Shown: positions 15,600 to 24,147 of the stretch, piece by piece
How the letters are laid out: the number at the start of each line of letters is the position of its first letter
Numbering within the stretch: position 1 is the first letter of the stretch
Assembly (NCBI GenBank): GCA_018268255.1
Contig: JAFDWX010000001.1
Location: forward strand, 372,001-436,000
Source of the DNA: Armatimonadota bacterium
GTDB taxonomy: Bacteria > Armatimonadota > Fimbriimonadia > Fimbriimonadales > Fimbriimonadaceae
Reading direction: 5' to 3'
DNA: 64,000 nt
Position numbers and translations under genes: made by a program
Notes under the pieces: model-generated
What the model was told of the DNA's origin: nothing
Database searches by the model: none
The model's input: only the letters and a program-made list of their open reading frames with translations

Positions 15600-18500
15600 C
15601 TATTCGTCTCCGCGAAGGTCAAAGTGATCGCTGAGGATCAAATAATCAAATACCGTCACAGTGCCATCCCCATCCAAATCGGCATCTGGGTCAAACCCAG
15701 TGTCGCCTACACTGCGATCAAAGGAGTTGGACAGCCGGAGGTAGTCGAAGACAGAAACTTCGTTGTCTCCATCAACGTCGCCATTGATTAAGTTCACTGT
15801 AAGGCCTTCAACACTCGATTCGGTTACGGCCATAAGGACCTTTTTCTTGAGCCAATGGGGAGCCTTAACCAGGCATTCCACTGTTCCAAAGAGACCACAA
15901 ACAGCCTTGAAAGATCCGTCCGCGTTAAGAGTCGCATACTCCGTGTCCAGAATCTCGTCCGTGCCTGGTACGCGATATTCAATAGTGATGGGCGTTCCTG
16001 CAACTTTGCTGGCGAGATAGTCTCCCAAATGGACGAGACCATTAAACTGCCGGAATGTTTGAGGAGTCTTCAGGAAGACCTCATCTACTTTTCCACCAGA
16101 AACTTCGAGTCGGCTGTATCCCGTGACGGTTAGCGAGGAAGATGGTTCTGCCAGAATTGCAACCGCATCCCCCGAATACGTCGAGGTCCCGACTTTGATC
16201 GCGGTTGCTGTACTCCAATTAAACCAAAAACATGGCTTGACAGGGGGATCCAGCACGGGTCCTCCTTTCTCGCAACTATCTGGGATTTCCAGGGCGCTTA
16301 CCGCAGATGGGGTCTGCCCAGGTAGATCAGCAACCACTATTCCCTGCCGGAGGACTTTTACTCTCACTGTTGTTGAGCCAACCGATGTGTAGTCGGCCAG
16401 AAAAGCATGGGTGCCGTTGACCTTTCTTAGAATGATGGAGCCCACATTGGAATCGGCAACTCCGTTTTTCGTAGCAAAGGCTCGGAACTGGAGCTCTGCT
16501 CCTTCTGCTAAGCCATTGGGAACATCAAAATCCGCACGAAAGCCCTCTTCAGAGGGGAGGTTGACAGCTACTCCATCGTCTCCGCTCGTCACGAGATTGT
16601 TAACGTACAGTCCATCGGCAGTTCTTGAAATCACCGCTCCGCCTAATACGGAGAGGCTTTGCCCTGCCTCGATATTAGCTCGAACGTCCGAAATGGTTAG
16701 AGTTGCAACCCCTGCCGTGTCCACTTCTACAGAGGAAACATTCTCCCTAGTCGCACTCGGACTATCGGCTGTAATGAGAATCTGAGCCACGTTGTTTACG
16801 GGCGTCCCACCCACCGCAACTGTGGTCGGAGTGATCGTTAGTAATCGATCTTCTCTCAGAGAATGACATTCCTCGCCGTACTTCTGCAGAATCAGCGACG
16901 TGGGACTGGGCACTTTCACGAGATCTGTCGGAGGTCGGACTTGGTCGAACAAAAGCGTCCCACTAGAGTTATAGAGCTTTACTCGAACACTTGCAGGGTT
17001 GATATTCGAGAAATCAGCTGTTATTGCGGCTGATGACTCGCCCCCAGACAGCATGACTTTGCCAATCGCGACTCCTTCACTTCCGTTCACTCGGCCCACT
17101 GAGGAGAAAGTCACCCAGATGTCAGGATCACTGAAATCTGGCGAGTTCGCAAAGGTGAAAACGCCACCGGTCGAATACCCAAAATCACAAGCAACCTTTC
17201 CATATCCGGTGATGGTAGCGGTCAGATAGCCATTGGAATCAAAATCGATGTCGGTTGTATCGTTGGCGTCCCAAGTAAATCCCTTCCACCAAGGGCAACA
17301 ATTCCACAACATCAATCGTGCATAGTCGACACTCGTGAAATTCCTAGTTGCCATGTCCAAGCGGCCAGTCGCATCGATTTCGCTCAGAATGGCGGAATTC
17401 AAACTAACTGACACCGTTCGAGGACCAGCGGTGCTCCATGTCGTCGAAGTAAGGGCTCCGAGTCCAGCACTATAGGCAAACGAGTTGTTGCTTTTAAGTG
17501 CCAAGAACAACTGGTCCGGGTTCGAAGACGCCCCCACGGAGGGATTTGCTCGCATCACACTAAGGAACTGACCATTGAAGTTCTTGCATGGACCTTTCGG
17601 AAGGTTTTGGAAAGAGGCCGCGAAATATTTATCCACGGGAAATGCGTCGAAGAGAACTCTGTTTGCAGCTGGAATTAGGGTTGCCAGCTGCGGACTGATC
17701 GGAGTTCCATCGGGACCAAAAAGCCAATGATCTCGTTTCCCAATCTGATAAGTTCTTGGGCAATCCCTAAGTACCGCAAGGTCGTCCACCCAGCTCGAAC
17801 CGCCCAAATCCCCTCCATACACATTGACCGCATGAATATTGAGGAGGCTAGAGCCTAAGATCGGCCGATACCGCACATTGGCGAGCATCTGCCCATTGTA
17901 AAAAACCTGCATGCGGTCCTTGCTCAAGTCGATGAACGCGCATAGGTTGACCCATTGGTTTGTAACTGTGGGTATCCCCGCCGAGATAAAGTCTCCAGTA
18001 CTGGTGCCTTGGGCACCGACGGGGAAGAACTTAACATTGGTTGTATTCGCTCCGACTTGCATGCTGAAAGCACCAGGTCCAGCAGTGTGAGGTTTGTTAA
18101 GGAGCATCAAATACGAGCGCTGAAGTGGGTCTGAATTGGCTGGTACACACCACCAAGAGCTAAAAACGAACTTTCCGTTGCTGTAGCACTTGAAATCCCG
18201 CATCAGGTCCGTTGTGGGATACATAAAGAGCCCCCGGGAGGGTGAGCAGAACTTGTCCTGAATGAGGCCAGCTTCATTAGCCAGACCTTCTGCCAAATAC
18301 CATCCTCGAGTTCCGTGAGGACTGGAGTTGAATGGGTATGCCCAGTCTGGAAATGATTCGCACCAGCCGCGTACGGGAGGGCACCCGAACGTGTGGTCAT
18401 CAAAGTTAACGGCGGCCTGCCCACTAAGGTCTTGGAATTCAACCTTGGTGATGCACCGGGGGTCCTGGTAGCCCAAGAATTTGGAGGTGGTGCCCACTGC

Positions 18501-18632
18501 AAATGAGAATGGAAAGGTTGTTGTCGTCGAGTCGGCAAACGTCACCTTGACGTTCAAATTGCCTCCCGAACCCGGAAAGACGTAAAAGTCCATCCCAAAC
18601 GCCCTCACTGGCGTGGGGTAGGTGATGGCCAT
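15600..18632 (-). CDS. Very large secreted lectin-like protein with HWL/dockerin-like C-terminus (5' end out of frame)
   Basis: A 1010-residue open frame that starts inside a domain (TYPTPVRAFGMDFYVFPG), so its true N-terminus is the out-of-frame piece at 18605-18886. Residues 60-290 resemble a LamG/concanavalin-type fold (PTVTNQWVNLCAFIDLSKDR, GGSSWVDDLAVLRDC). Residues 400-860 are Ig-like beta repeats (VSSVEVDTAGVATLTISDVR). Residues 863-1010 are the shared module: LVKAPHWLKKK, then LINGDVDGDNEVSVFDYLRL and ADLDGDGTVTVFDYLIL, ending in GDE. It has no membrane anchor, so attachment or release would depend on the C-terminal module. A single added base near 18630 would restore a continuous protein of about 1,095 residues with a signal peptide. 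Confidence 0.8.
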   Translation of the reverse strand: MAITYPTPVRAFGMDFYVFPGSGGNLNVKVTFADSTTTTFPFSFAVGTTSKFLGYQDPRCITKVEFQDLSGQAAVNFDDHTFGCPPVRGWCESFPDWAYPFNSSPHGTRGWYLAEGLANEAGLIQDKFCSPSRGLFMYPTTDLMRDFKCYSNGKFVFSSWWCVPANSDPLQRSYLMLLNKPHTAGPGAFSMQVGANTTNVKFFPVGAQGTSTGDFISAGIPTVTNQWVNLCAFIDLSKDRMQVFYNGQMLANVRYRPILGSSLLNIHAVNVYGGDLGGSSWVDDLAVLRDCPRTYQIGKRDHWLFGPDGTPISPQLATLIPAANRVLFDAFPVDKYFAASFQNLPKGPCKNFNGQFLSVMRANPSVGASSNPDQLFLALKSNNSFAYSAGLGALTSTTWSTAGPRTVSVSLNSAILSEIDATGRLDMATRNFTSVDYARLMLWNCCPWWKGFTWDANDTTDIDFDSNGYLTATITGYGKVACDFGYSTGGVFTFANSPDFSDPDIWVTFSSVGRVNGSEGVAIGKVMLSGGESSAAITADFSNINPASVRVKLYNSSGTLLFDQVRPPTDLVKVPSPTSLILQKYGEECHSLREDRLLTITPTTVAVGGTPVNNVAQILITADSPSATRENVSSVEVDTAGVATLTISDVRANIEAGQSLSVLGGAVISRTADGLYVNNLVTSGDDGVAVNLPSEEGFRADFDVPNGLAEGAELQFRAFATKNGVADSNVGSIILRKVNGTHAFLADYTSVGSTTVRVKVLRQGIVVADLPGQTPSAVSALEIPDSCEKGGPVLDPPVKPCFWFNWSTATAIKVGTSTYSGDAVAILAEPSSSLTVTGYSRLEVSGGKVDEVFLKTPQTFRQFNGLVHLGDYLASKVAGTPITIEYRVPGTDEILDTEYATLNADGSFKAVCGLFGTVECLVKAPHWLKKKVLMAVTESSVEGLTVNLINGDVDGDNEVSVFDYLRLSNSFDRSVGDTGFDPDADLDGDGTVTVFDYLILSDHFDLRGDE

Positions 18633-18886
18633 ACCTTGACTGCTTGCAGCCCAAATTCGGGTGGTCGGTCCACCACGGTTCCGGCCTGAGTGGTGTTACC
18701 GCTGAAGAGAATCGAGTTAAAATCGTCAGATCGTCCGTTGCTCAGCAAGATCGAGTTTAGTTGCGCTCGGCTCGCCAGCTGGCCCGCATGGACGAAGCAA
18801 GCAATTCCAGCCACAAAAGTTGTGGCCACTGTTCTAATGGCATGTCGAATTCGAATAGGCAACACTGCCCTCTCGTTCTGTTTCAT
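18605..18886 (-). pseudogene. Signal-peptide fragment of the 15600-18632 gene, separated by a frameshift
   Basis: Starts at an ATG (18886) with GGGGG upstream and encodes a basic signal sequence (IRTVATTFVAGIACFVHAGQ) and the first part of a mature domain (NSILFSGNTTQAGTVVDRPP) before stopping at 18605. It overlaps the start of the large frame by 28 bases. Neither half makes sense alone: this one has a signal but no body, the other a body but no signal. Either a real mutation or a one-base sequencing error. Confidence 0.7.
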
Positions 18887-19223
18887 TTGATCCCCCAACA
18901 ATTCCACCAGTCTCTGCCATGGAATTGAAGGCCAGTGTAGCAAACTATTTGCCAAAATCTGTAAAAATTGATCAGAATGGTCTCAAATTGTTCTCTAGGG
19001 AACAAGAATGTACAGCGTGCATAGTGTGTATTGTATGCGTATTCTTGACGGCATGCGACTGAGAATGCGTGGTCAGGATATGTGATACAAATCTTGAGAA
19101 CGACGGAGATTCGTGCGCCGTTTGATTGCTTGTCGCTTCCGTTCCCATAGCGCAAAATGCGCGCATGGCAGCTACCCGCGCCAATCACCTCAATTCTGTG
19201 CATCCACTGCCCGAAGGGGCCCC
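18887..19223. other. Intergenic region, 337 bp, with an 18-bp palindrome
   Basis: No convincing gene. It holds the upstream region of the large surface-protein gene. A near-perfect inverted repeat TTGTTC-tctagg-GAACAA lies at 18988-19005, about 100 bp before the start at 18886, and could be an operator. Confidence 0.4.
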
Positions 19224-19625
19224 TTAGCCAAGCTGGTCCAGAAGGTCGTGGACCTTCTTACAAATTGCGTCGCGAATTTCCCGCACCTTCTCGATTGGCT
19301 GACCAGCAGGATCGTCCAGCCCCCAGTCTTCTGTCACCAGAAACTTTGCTGGGCAGGCGTCAGCATCGACTCCGCAACCCATGGAAATAATCCGATCGGT
19401 TCGGTTCGCCATATCCTGCGTAAGCTGCTTGGGTGTCTGAGCGGACATGTCGATGCCGATCTCTTCCATTGCTAACACCGCCACAGGATTGAGGGTGCCT
19501 CTTCCGAGCGTGCCAGCAGATTCTGCGCGATCCTCCATCCCGCGCTCTCGCGCAAGATGATTGAAACACGCTTCGGCCATCTGAGATCGTCCTGCGTTGT
19601 GGACGCAAACGAAGAGGACGCTTAT
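19224..19625 (-). CDS. arsC: Arsenate reductase, low-molecular-weight phosphatase type
   Basis: About 133 residues. Reduces arsenate to arsenite, normally coupled to thioredoxin. The P-loop is CVHNAGRS (C-x5-R) right after SVLFV, and the redox pair is in MGCGVDADACP (C-x6-C), matching the Cys82/Cys89 pair of the thioredoxin-linked family. The frame has no ATG, GTG or TTG near the domain start: the codons are GCC ATC ATA AGC GTC, overlapping the stop of arsM. The ATA at 19625 is taken as the start by position; ATC at 19628 is an alternative. The reading frame is open far upstream but that part is only the shadow of arsM. It is the last gene of arsR-arsM-arsC. Confidence 0.85.
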   Translation of the reverse strand: MSVLFVCVHNAGRSQMAEACFNHLARERGMEDRAESAGTLGRGTLNPVAVLAMEEIGIDMSAQTPKQLTQDMANRTDRIISMGCGVDADACPAKFLVTEDWGLDDPAGQPIEKVREIRDAICKKVHDLLDQLG

Positions 19626-20506
19626 GATGGCTTCACCGCGCGAATGAAGGCTCCCATGATCTTTCCATCGATCTCTTTCTTGGCTTCTTCGGACATGTGT
19701 TGAACGCCTTTTGGAGCCCAAGTTCCCTCGATCGCCGAGAACTGGTAGCGCCTGATTGGCTCGATACTTGCTTCGGTGAATCCGGCAGCGATTAGCTTTT
19801 CCAAGTACTCGTTTCGCTCCAGAGCTCCGGCGACGCATCCGACGTAAAGCTCCATATCTTTGCGCACGGGTTCTGGCAGGTCGCCTTCAACCACCACATC
19901 AGACACGGCGAACCTTCCACCTGGCTTGAGCACCCGCAACGCTTCTCGCAACACCTGGTCTTTGTCGGCACTAAGGTTGATCACGCAATTGCTGATGACC
20001 ACGTCGACGGTGTTATCGGGCAGAGGAATGTTCTCGATGTGCCCTTTCAAAAACTCCACATTCTGGGCGCTTGCTTCGGCCTTGTTCTTTTCGGCCAGTT
20101 CCAGCATTTCGTCAGTCATGTCCAGCCCGTATGCAAAGCCGGTGGGTCCAACCCGGCGCGCAGAAAGGAGAACGTCGATGCCGCCCCCACTTCCGAGATC
20201 CAAAACGATTTCGCCTGTGTTGAGCTGGGCAAGTGCCGTGGGATTGCCACAACCCAGCGACGCGAGGATCGCTGCTTCAGGAATCTCAGCCGCTTCTACC
20301 TCCGAATAGAGGTTGCTCGTGATCGGATCAGGTGCGTTGGAGCAGCAATCTTCTGCCTTGGATTTCGTCCCGCAGCAGACCTCGTCCGCACCTGGAGAAC
20401 AGCATGCTCCCCCTTGTCCGTTGAGCACCCTAAGGGCCGCTTCACCATATTTTCGCTTCACCAATTCGCGAACATCTTCGCGTTCAACCAATTTATCGTT
20501 TGCCAT
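19622..20506 (-). CDS. arsM: Arsenite S-adenosylmethionine methyltransferase
   Basis: A 294-residue class I methyltransferase that methylates arsenite to volatile or less bound species. The SAM-binding motif is VLDLGSGGGIDVLLSARRVG (motif I), followed by YGLDMTDEML, and the post-motif ISNCVINLSADK contains the conserved catalytic cysteine; a further conserved cysteine is in ELYVGCVAGA. The N-terminus has three Cys-Cys pairs (GGACCSPG, EVCCGT, EDCCSN) that may bind As(III). The start at 20506 (MANDKLVERED) has AGGA upstream and lies 5 bases after arsR. It overlaps the start of arsC. The set has a regulator, methylation and reduction, but no ArsB or Acr3 efflux pump nearby. Confidence 0.93.
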   Translation of the reverse strand: MANDKLVEREDVRELVKRKYGEAALRVLNGQGGACCSPGADEVCCGTKSKAEDCCSNAPDPITSNLYSEVEAAEIPEAAILASLGCGNPTALAQLNTGEIVLDLGSGGGIDVLLSARRVGPTGFAYGLDMTDEMLELAEKNKAEASAQNVEFLKGHIENIPLPDNTVDVVISNCVINLSADKDQVLREALRVLKPGGRFAVSDVVVEGDLPEPVRKDMELYVGCVAGALERNEYLEKLIAAGFTEASIEPIRRYQFSAIEGTWAPKGVQHMSEEAKKEIDGKIMGAFIRAVKPS

Positions 20507-20511
20507 TGGGT

Positions 20512-20877
20512 TTATCCTTCGCAGCAATCGCTGCCGTCTCTCCGCTTACCGTCGAGGTAGTCCGCGAGCCTGCGGACGGCATCGCCGTCGATACTGCAGA
20601 TCATGTTCTTTCCCCGCTTCTCCATTGAGATCAGCCCCGCATTGCGGAGCTCTTTGAGATGGAAACTGACCGTGGAGGTGATCTTGTCTGCGCCGGTGAC
20701 CTGGCAACAGACTTCCCCGACCGTTGGACCTTCGACCGGTCGGACTTCGCCTTCCTCGCCTACCGCCACGGGGCCAGCACAGGTGCGGAGAAATTCGAAG
20801 ATTCGAAGCCGAGTTGGATCACCCAAGGCTTTGAACATGTCCGCGTGTTCTTTGAGGCCCACGACCCCACTATACAC
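20512..20877 (-). CDS. arsR: ArsR/SmtB-family arsenic-responsive repressor
   Basis: A 121-residue winged-helix repressor: FKALGDPTRLRIFEFLRTC, then the recognition region STVSFHLKELRNAGLI and wing KRGKNMICSI. A Cys-Cys pair in EVCCQV near the metal-sensing helix and a DCCEG tail are candidate As(III) ligands. The furthest start is GTG at 20877; GTG at 20862 (VGLKEHADMFKAL) is equally possible and fits the family length better. It is the first gene of the ars operon. A palindrome ATTTC-ga-GAAAT lies directly upstream. Derepression by arsenite is the expected mode (family knowledge). Confidence 0.92.
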   Translation of the reverse strand: MYSGVVGLKEHADMFKALGDPTRLRIFEFLRTCAGPVAVGEEGEVRPVEGPTVGEVCCQVTGADKITSTVSFHLKELRNAGLISMEKRGKNMICSIDGDAVRRLADYLDGKRRDGSDCCEG

Positions 20878-20880
20878 TAT

Positions 20881-20892
20881 ATTTCGAGAAAT
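20881..20892. promoter_or_regulatory. Candidate ArsR operator
   Basis: Inverted repeat ATTTC-ga-GAAAT immediately upstream of arsR, in the AT-rich promoter zone. ArsR proteins usually bind short imperfect inverted repeats overlapping their own promoter. Assigned by position only. Confidence 0.4.
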
Positions 20893-21063
20893 GTAGAAAT
20901 AAATGCCGATCTTCGCTTGGTTATGAAGAAGAGGGGGGCAATGCGCTGTACTGGGCGAGAAACGGCTCGTTCATCTGAAGTTATTCGGAACTCTCGATCG
21001 TTGGGAACTTCAAACGGGTGGCGTAATTGTAGGGGTGGCACGATTCCGGAGGTGTAACATCAG

Positions 21064-21423
21064 GTGATGAGCAACTTGAGACTTCCCGACCTCATCGATC
21101 GATTCTTCGCGGCGAAGGCAGGCTCGTCAACAGAGGACATGCTCGCTTTGTTTGCATCGACTGCCACCGTTTGGGACAAAGGCGAGGACTTGGAGCTCGG
21201 GGGAATCGACGCGATCCGAAAATGGATGACGGACACGGTTTCAAGCTATAACCTGACCACTGAACCGGAATCTATCGAAGAAGGAGATGGACGGCAGGTC
21301 GTGCGAGCCATCGTCTCCGGCGACTTTCCAGGCAGTCCCTACGCCTTCGAATATGGATTCCTTCTCGACGGCGGCAAGATCACCGAATTGGTGATCGACC
21401 CTATCGGACCCGTAAACGCGTAG
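21064..21423 (+). CDS. SnoaL/NTF2-like small protein
   Basis: A 119-residue protein with the layout of a cone-shaped NTF2/SnoaL fold: LIDRFFAAKAG, ALFASTATVWDKGED, GIDAIRKWMTD, and the strands VVRAIVSGDF and FEYGFLLDGGKITELVI. GGAGGTG at 21047-21053 supports GTG at 21064 as start; ATG at 21067 is the alternative. Such proteins bind small ligands or act as isomerases or hydrolases. No partner gene indicates the substrate. It is divergent from arsR with 186 bp between. Confidence 0.7.
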   Translation: MMSNLRLPDLIDRFFAAKAGSSTEDMLALFASTATVWDKGEDLELGGIDAIRKWMTDTVSSYNLTTEPESIEEGDGRQVVRAIVSGDFPGSPYAFEYGFLLDGGKITELVIDPIGPVNA

Positions 21424-21449
21424 CGGATCCAGTATTCAAGAATTCGGCA

Positions 21450-21476
21450 ATAAAAACGGACTGCCTCACGCAGTCC
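21450..21476 (-). terminator. Terminator of tRNA-Val (may work in both directions)
   Basis: Perfect 7-bp stem GGACTGC/GCAGTCC with a 5-base loop (21458-21476). On the minus strand it is followed by GTTTTTATT, a classical intrinsic terminator 19 bases after the tRNA. On the plus strand it follows the SnoaL-like gene by about 34 bases. Confidence 0.85.
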
Positions 21477-21494
21477 ATTTCAGCCCCAAATAGA

Positions 21495-21569
21495 TGGTGG
21501 GCGGTACAGGACTTGAACCTGTGACCCCTACAGTGTCATTGTAGTGCTCTACCACTGAGCTAACCGCCC
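21495..21569 (-). tRNA. tRNA-Val (GAC)
   Basis: A 75-base cloverleaf with encoded CCA. The acceptor stem GGGCGGT pairs with ACCGCCC, then discriminator A and CCA. The anticodon arm is CTACA-atGACac-TGTAG giving anticodon GAC. The T arm contains GGTTCAAGTCC. A terminator follows. Confidence 0.96.
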
Positions 21570-21598
21570 GAGAAGGGATTCATTTTACCCCGACGATT

Positions 21599-21691
21599 CA
21601 GGAAAGAGGGAGCCGGGGAAATTGGGATCAGGCGAATAGGGGAAGGAGGGGAAAGGGGAAAGAGGGAACAGGGGAAACTGGGAAGTGGGGA
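21599..21691. repeat. Polypurine low-complexity tract
   Basis: About 90 bases on the plus strand that are almost all A and G, made of loose GGGGAAA-type repeats, with many runs of three or four G. It lies between tRNA-Val and the secreted protein gene at 21796. Confidence 0.8.
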
Positions 21692-21795
21692 CCCATACCT
21701 CCTCCAAGCACCACAAACCCGAGAACAACACGGGGAACATAACGCAACGTTGCCGGGGAATCTGCGGACTTCAAGGTGGAACCTAGCCATTCGGG

Positions 21796-22491
21796 ATGGG
21801 GACAACGAAACACATTTTGATGGGCGTGCTGGTGCTCGCCAGCTATAATTCCGGCGCCACGGGTGCAAGAGAGGGCACCCTCCTGCGGGTAAACGCCCAA
21901 AAGGGAGACCAATTCCGCTACGACTGCACGATCGCTATGAAGATCGGTGGTCCTACCGTGCGAACGCTGAATATGAGTTTCCAAATCATCGAAACGGTGA
22001 GTTCGACGACGAACGGAAAGTTCGCCTACGAAACATCCTTTGACGCTGCCAAGGTAAGCGGCGGCGGATTGCCCAGGAGTTCGGCACAGCAGGTCGAACA
22101 TCAACTCGGGCAGACCAAAGGGACTGTCGTACGCAATAGCGTCGGCAAAATTCTGTCGAACACACTGGGAGAAGGGGTCGGCAACGGCGCGTCGGAGATC
22201 GAGTTCCCGGCCAAGCCGTTGGCCCCTGGCGACAAGTGGGCAACATCCTGCGCCATTCAAGGATTTTCAGTCAGCTGGAACCACCGGTTTCTCGGATATG
22301 AAACGATCGGTGGAAAGCAAACGGCCCACCTTCAGTCGGTTGTAACCCAAGGCAAGAATCTCAAAACGCCACAGCCATGCGATAGCTGGATCGAGATCAA
22401 ATCGGGAAGGCCCATCAAGCAAAAGGGCACCATTATCGCATCCGAGGGTGGCGTACAGTCCACCGTAAGCTACTCAGTTAATCGAAAATAG
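21796..22491 (+). CDS. Exported protein of unknown function
   Basis: A 231-residue protein with a short N-terminal hydrophobic export segment (HILMGVLVLASYNSGATGA). The mature part is beta-rich: a GDQFRYDCTIAMKIGG opening, KPLAPGDKWATS and WIEIKSGRPIKQKG near the end. This is the layout of DUF6263-like secreted proteins, which I mention only as a resemblance. The next gene encodes a protein of similar size and design (PVRVGATWDERGN), so the two look like distant paralogues in tandem, 12 bases apart. No catalytic motif is seen. Confidence 0.65.
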   Translation: MGTTKHILMGVLVLASYNSGATGAREGTLLRVNAQKGDQFRYDCTIAMKIGGPTVRTLNMSFQIIETVSSTTNGKFAYETSFDAAKVSGGGLPRSSAQQVEHQLGQTKGTVVRNSVGKILSNTLGEGVGNGASEIEFPAKPLAPGDKWATSCAIQGFSVSWNHRFLGYETIGGKQTAHLQSVVTQGKNLKTPQPCDSWIEIKSGRPIKQKGTIIASEGGVQSTVSYSVNRK

Positions 22492-22503
22492 TGTCGTGAA
22501 TAT

Positions 22504-23232
22504 GTGCCCATTGTGGAATATGCCGAGTATATGTTCCTGCTCGGCGTAGTCCACATGGGGTTATTGGCGATTCCGGTACTTGTCAGGGCTCCCGGACCGA
22601 CTGCACCGGTTACGTTGAAGCTTAGGCCGAAGTTAGCCCATTCTTACCGGTACAAGGCAAGAAGGCAGTTCACGCCGATGGGATCGCATGCCGATCCGCC
22701 ATTTGAACCTCGAGAAAGGGTCACGGTGAATTACCTCAAGCGGGGTAAGGCCCTAGCGATGGACTTCTACAAGGATGACTGGCATATCTGGTCCCCAAAT
22801 TACAATGAGCGGGCACAACAACAGCTAGTGGAATTGTCAGAAGTCGATGGAACCGCTCTGGTTACCCGCAATAACGTCGTCCTCGAACTGGATGAACGTG
22901 AGGACCGCTTTCCGAACACAGTCGAAGTTAGTCTGATCCCGTTTCCTGTTAAGCCAGTTCGAGTGGGAGCGACTTGGGACGAGCGTGGCAACCTTACAAA
23001 GAAGTCCAAATCTATCCTCTACAAATTGACTGGATACTCCGCCATTGGACCGAACGCGACCGCAGTCGTGGAGTCGAGTTATATGGAGAGCCTGGACTTG
23101 GATATCCGATCCAAACCCAGAACATGGGTTAGGCTTGCCGATGGAATCGTGATGAGGCACCGATCTCGATATCAGATCACCATCAGCCACCGGCGTATCG
23201 ATATCAAAATGGAAATGGACCTGGTGCCTTAG
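22504..23232 (+). CDS. Exported protein of unknown function, tandem relative of the preceding gene
   Basis: Up to 242 residues from a GTG at 22504; ATG at 22531 would begin exactly at a hydrophobic export segment (MFLLGVVHMGLLAIPVLV) and is a good alternative. The body has a lipoprotein- or barrel-associated look: HSYRYKARRQFTPMG, FPVKPVRVGATWDERGN, PRTWVRLADGIVMRHRSRY. The pattern of a strand-rich N-terminus, a VGxxW element and a final W-x-R/E strand parallels the preceding gene. The last 4 bases overlap the convergent folE2 gene. Function unknown. Confidence 0.62.
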   Translation: MPIVEYAEYMFLLGVVHMGLLAIPVLVRAPGPTAPVTLKLRPKLAHSYRYKARRQFTPMGSHADPPFEPRERVTVNYLKRGKALAMDFYKDDWHIWSPNYNERAQQQLVELSEVDGTALVTRNNVVLELDEREDRFPNTVEVSLIPFPVKPVRVGATWDERGNLTKKSKSILYKLTGYSAIGPNATAVVESSYMESLDLDIRSKPRTWVRLADGIVMRHRSRYQITISHRRIDIKMEMDLVP

Positions 23233-24056
23233 CTCTTCGTTCGGCTCAAGCAGGCGTAAGCGTTGTGGGCATGGATCGATTCTTGATTCTCCACCTCGAT
23301 CGTGTAGCTTCGGATGCGGCTGTCCGAGTCGAAGGCCATTGCCACTTCCCGCACCATGTCTTCCACAAACCGTGGATTCTCGTAGGCGTGCTCGGTCACC
23401 CATTTCTCATCGGGCCTCTTAAGAACTGGAAAGAGTGGCGCAGAAGCGACTGACTCGATCATCTCGATCACTTCTTCCAGCCACACCATGCCCTCGGTAT
23501 TCAGGGTAACGGTGACAATCCCGCGCTGATTGTGGGCTCCGTACTGGCTGATTTCCTTGCTGCAGGGACAAAGGGTCGCAACGGGAACTTCCAAGAACAT
23601 CTCGATTCCCACACCAGATGTGTCGCTGGTTGCTCTGAACCCGCAGGTGTACTCCATCATGCCCTCTTTCTTGGTGACCGGAGCCGGTTTGACCATAAAG
23701 AACGGGAACGTCACATCTAGATGGGCCGAGGCAGAGTGGAGTCGCTCCTTCAATTGCTCCAGGATTTTGGGAATTCCATCCACGCTCACACAGTGGCTGG
23801 TCTCGTTCAGGACTTCCATAAACCGGGACATGTGGGTGCCCTTAAACTCAGATGGCAGGTCCACGGTGAGGGTGAAATTACCGATGGTCTGCTGCTCCCC
23901 ATTATCCCGCTCCAAAACGCGGATCGGGAATTTGACCTGTCGCACTCCAACACGATCGATGGGAATGTTACGTTGGTCCGGAGTTTTTTGAATATCGGGG
24001 AGAGTCACGATGGCAACATCATTGTGGCTGACGGAGGTCGGGGGATCAAACATCAA
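23229..24056 (-). CDS. folE2: GTP cyclohydrolase FolE2 (type IB)
   Basis: A 275-residue enzyme making dihydroneopterin triphosphate from GTP, the first step of folate or queuosine-type pterin pathways. Family motifs: GNFTLTVDLPSEFKGTHMSR, the metal and nucleophile region VATLCPCSKEISQYGAHNQR, and the C-terminal ENPRFVEDMVREVA. FolE2 is the metal-promiscuous form that replaces zinc-dependent FolE in many bacteria (family knowledge). No other folate gene is adjacent. Its end overlaps the convergent exported-protein gene by 4 bases. Confidence 0.95.
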   Translation of the reverse strand: MMFDPPTSVSHNDVAIVTLPDIQKTPDQRNIPIDRVGVRQVKFPIRVLERDNGEQQTIGNFTLTVDLPSEFKGTHMSRFMEVLNETSHCVSVDGIPKILEQLKERLHSASAHLDVTFPFFMVKPAPVTKKEGMMEYTCGFRATSDTSGVGIEMFLEVPVATLCPCSKEISQYGAHNQRGIVTVTLNTEGMVWLEEVIEMIESVASAPLFPVLKRPDEKWVTEHAYENPRFVEDMVREVAMAFDSDSRIRSYTIEVENQESIHAHNAYACLSRTKS

Positions 24057-24147
24057 AAAAACCTCGCGCGCAATTTTGAATTCAGTCCAAAGTCGCGCAC
24101 AAGGTTTCTTACGTTACGAGATTCCCTATCGTTTGAGCGGGGATCGT

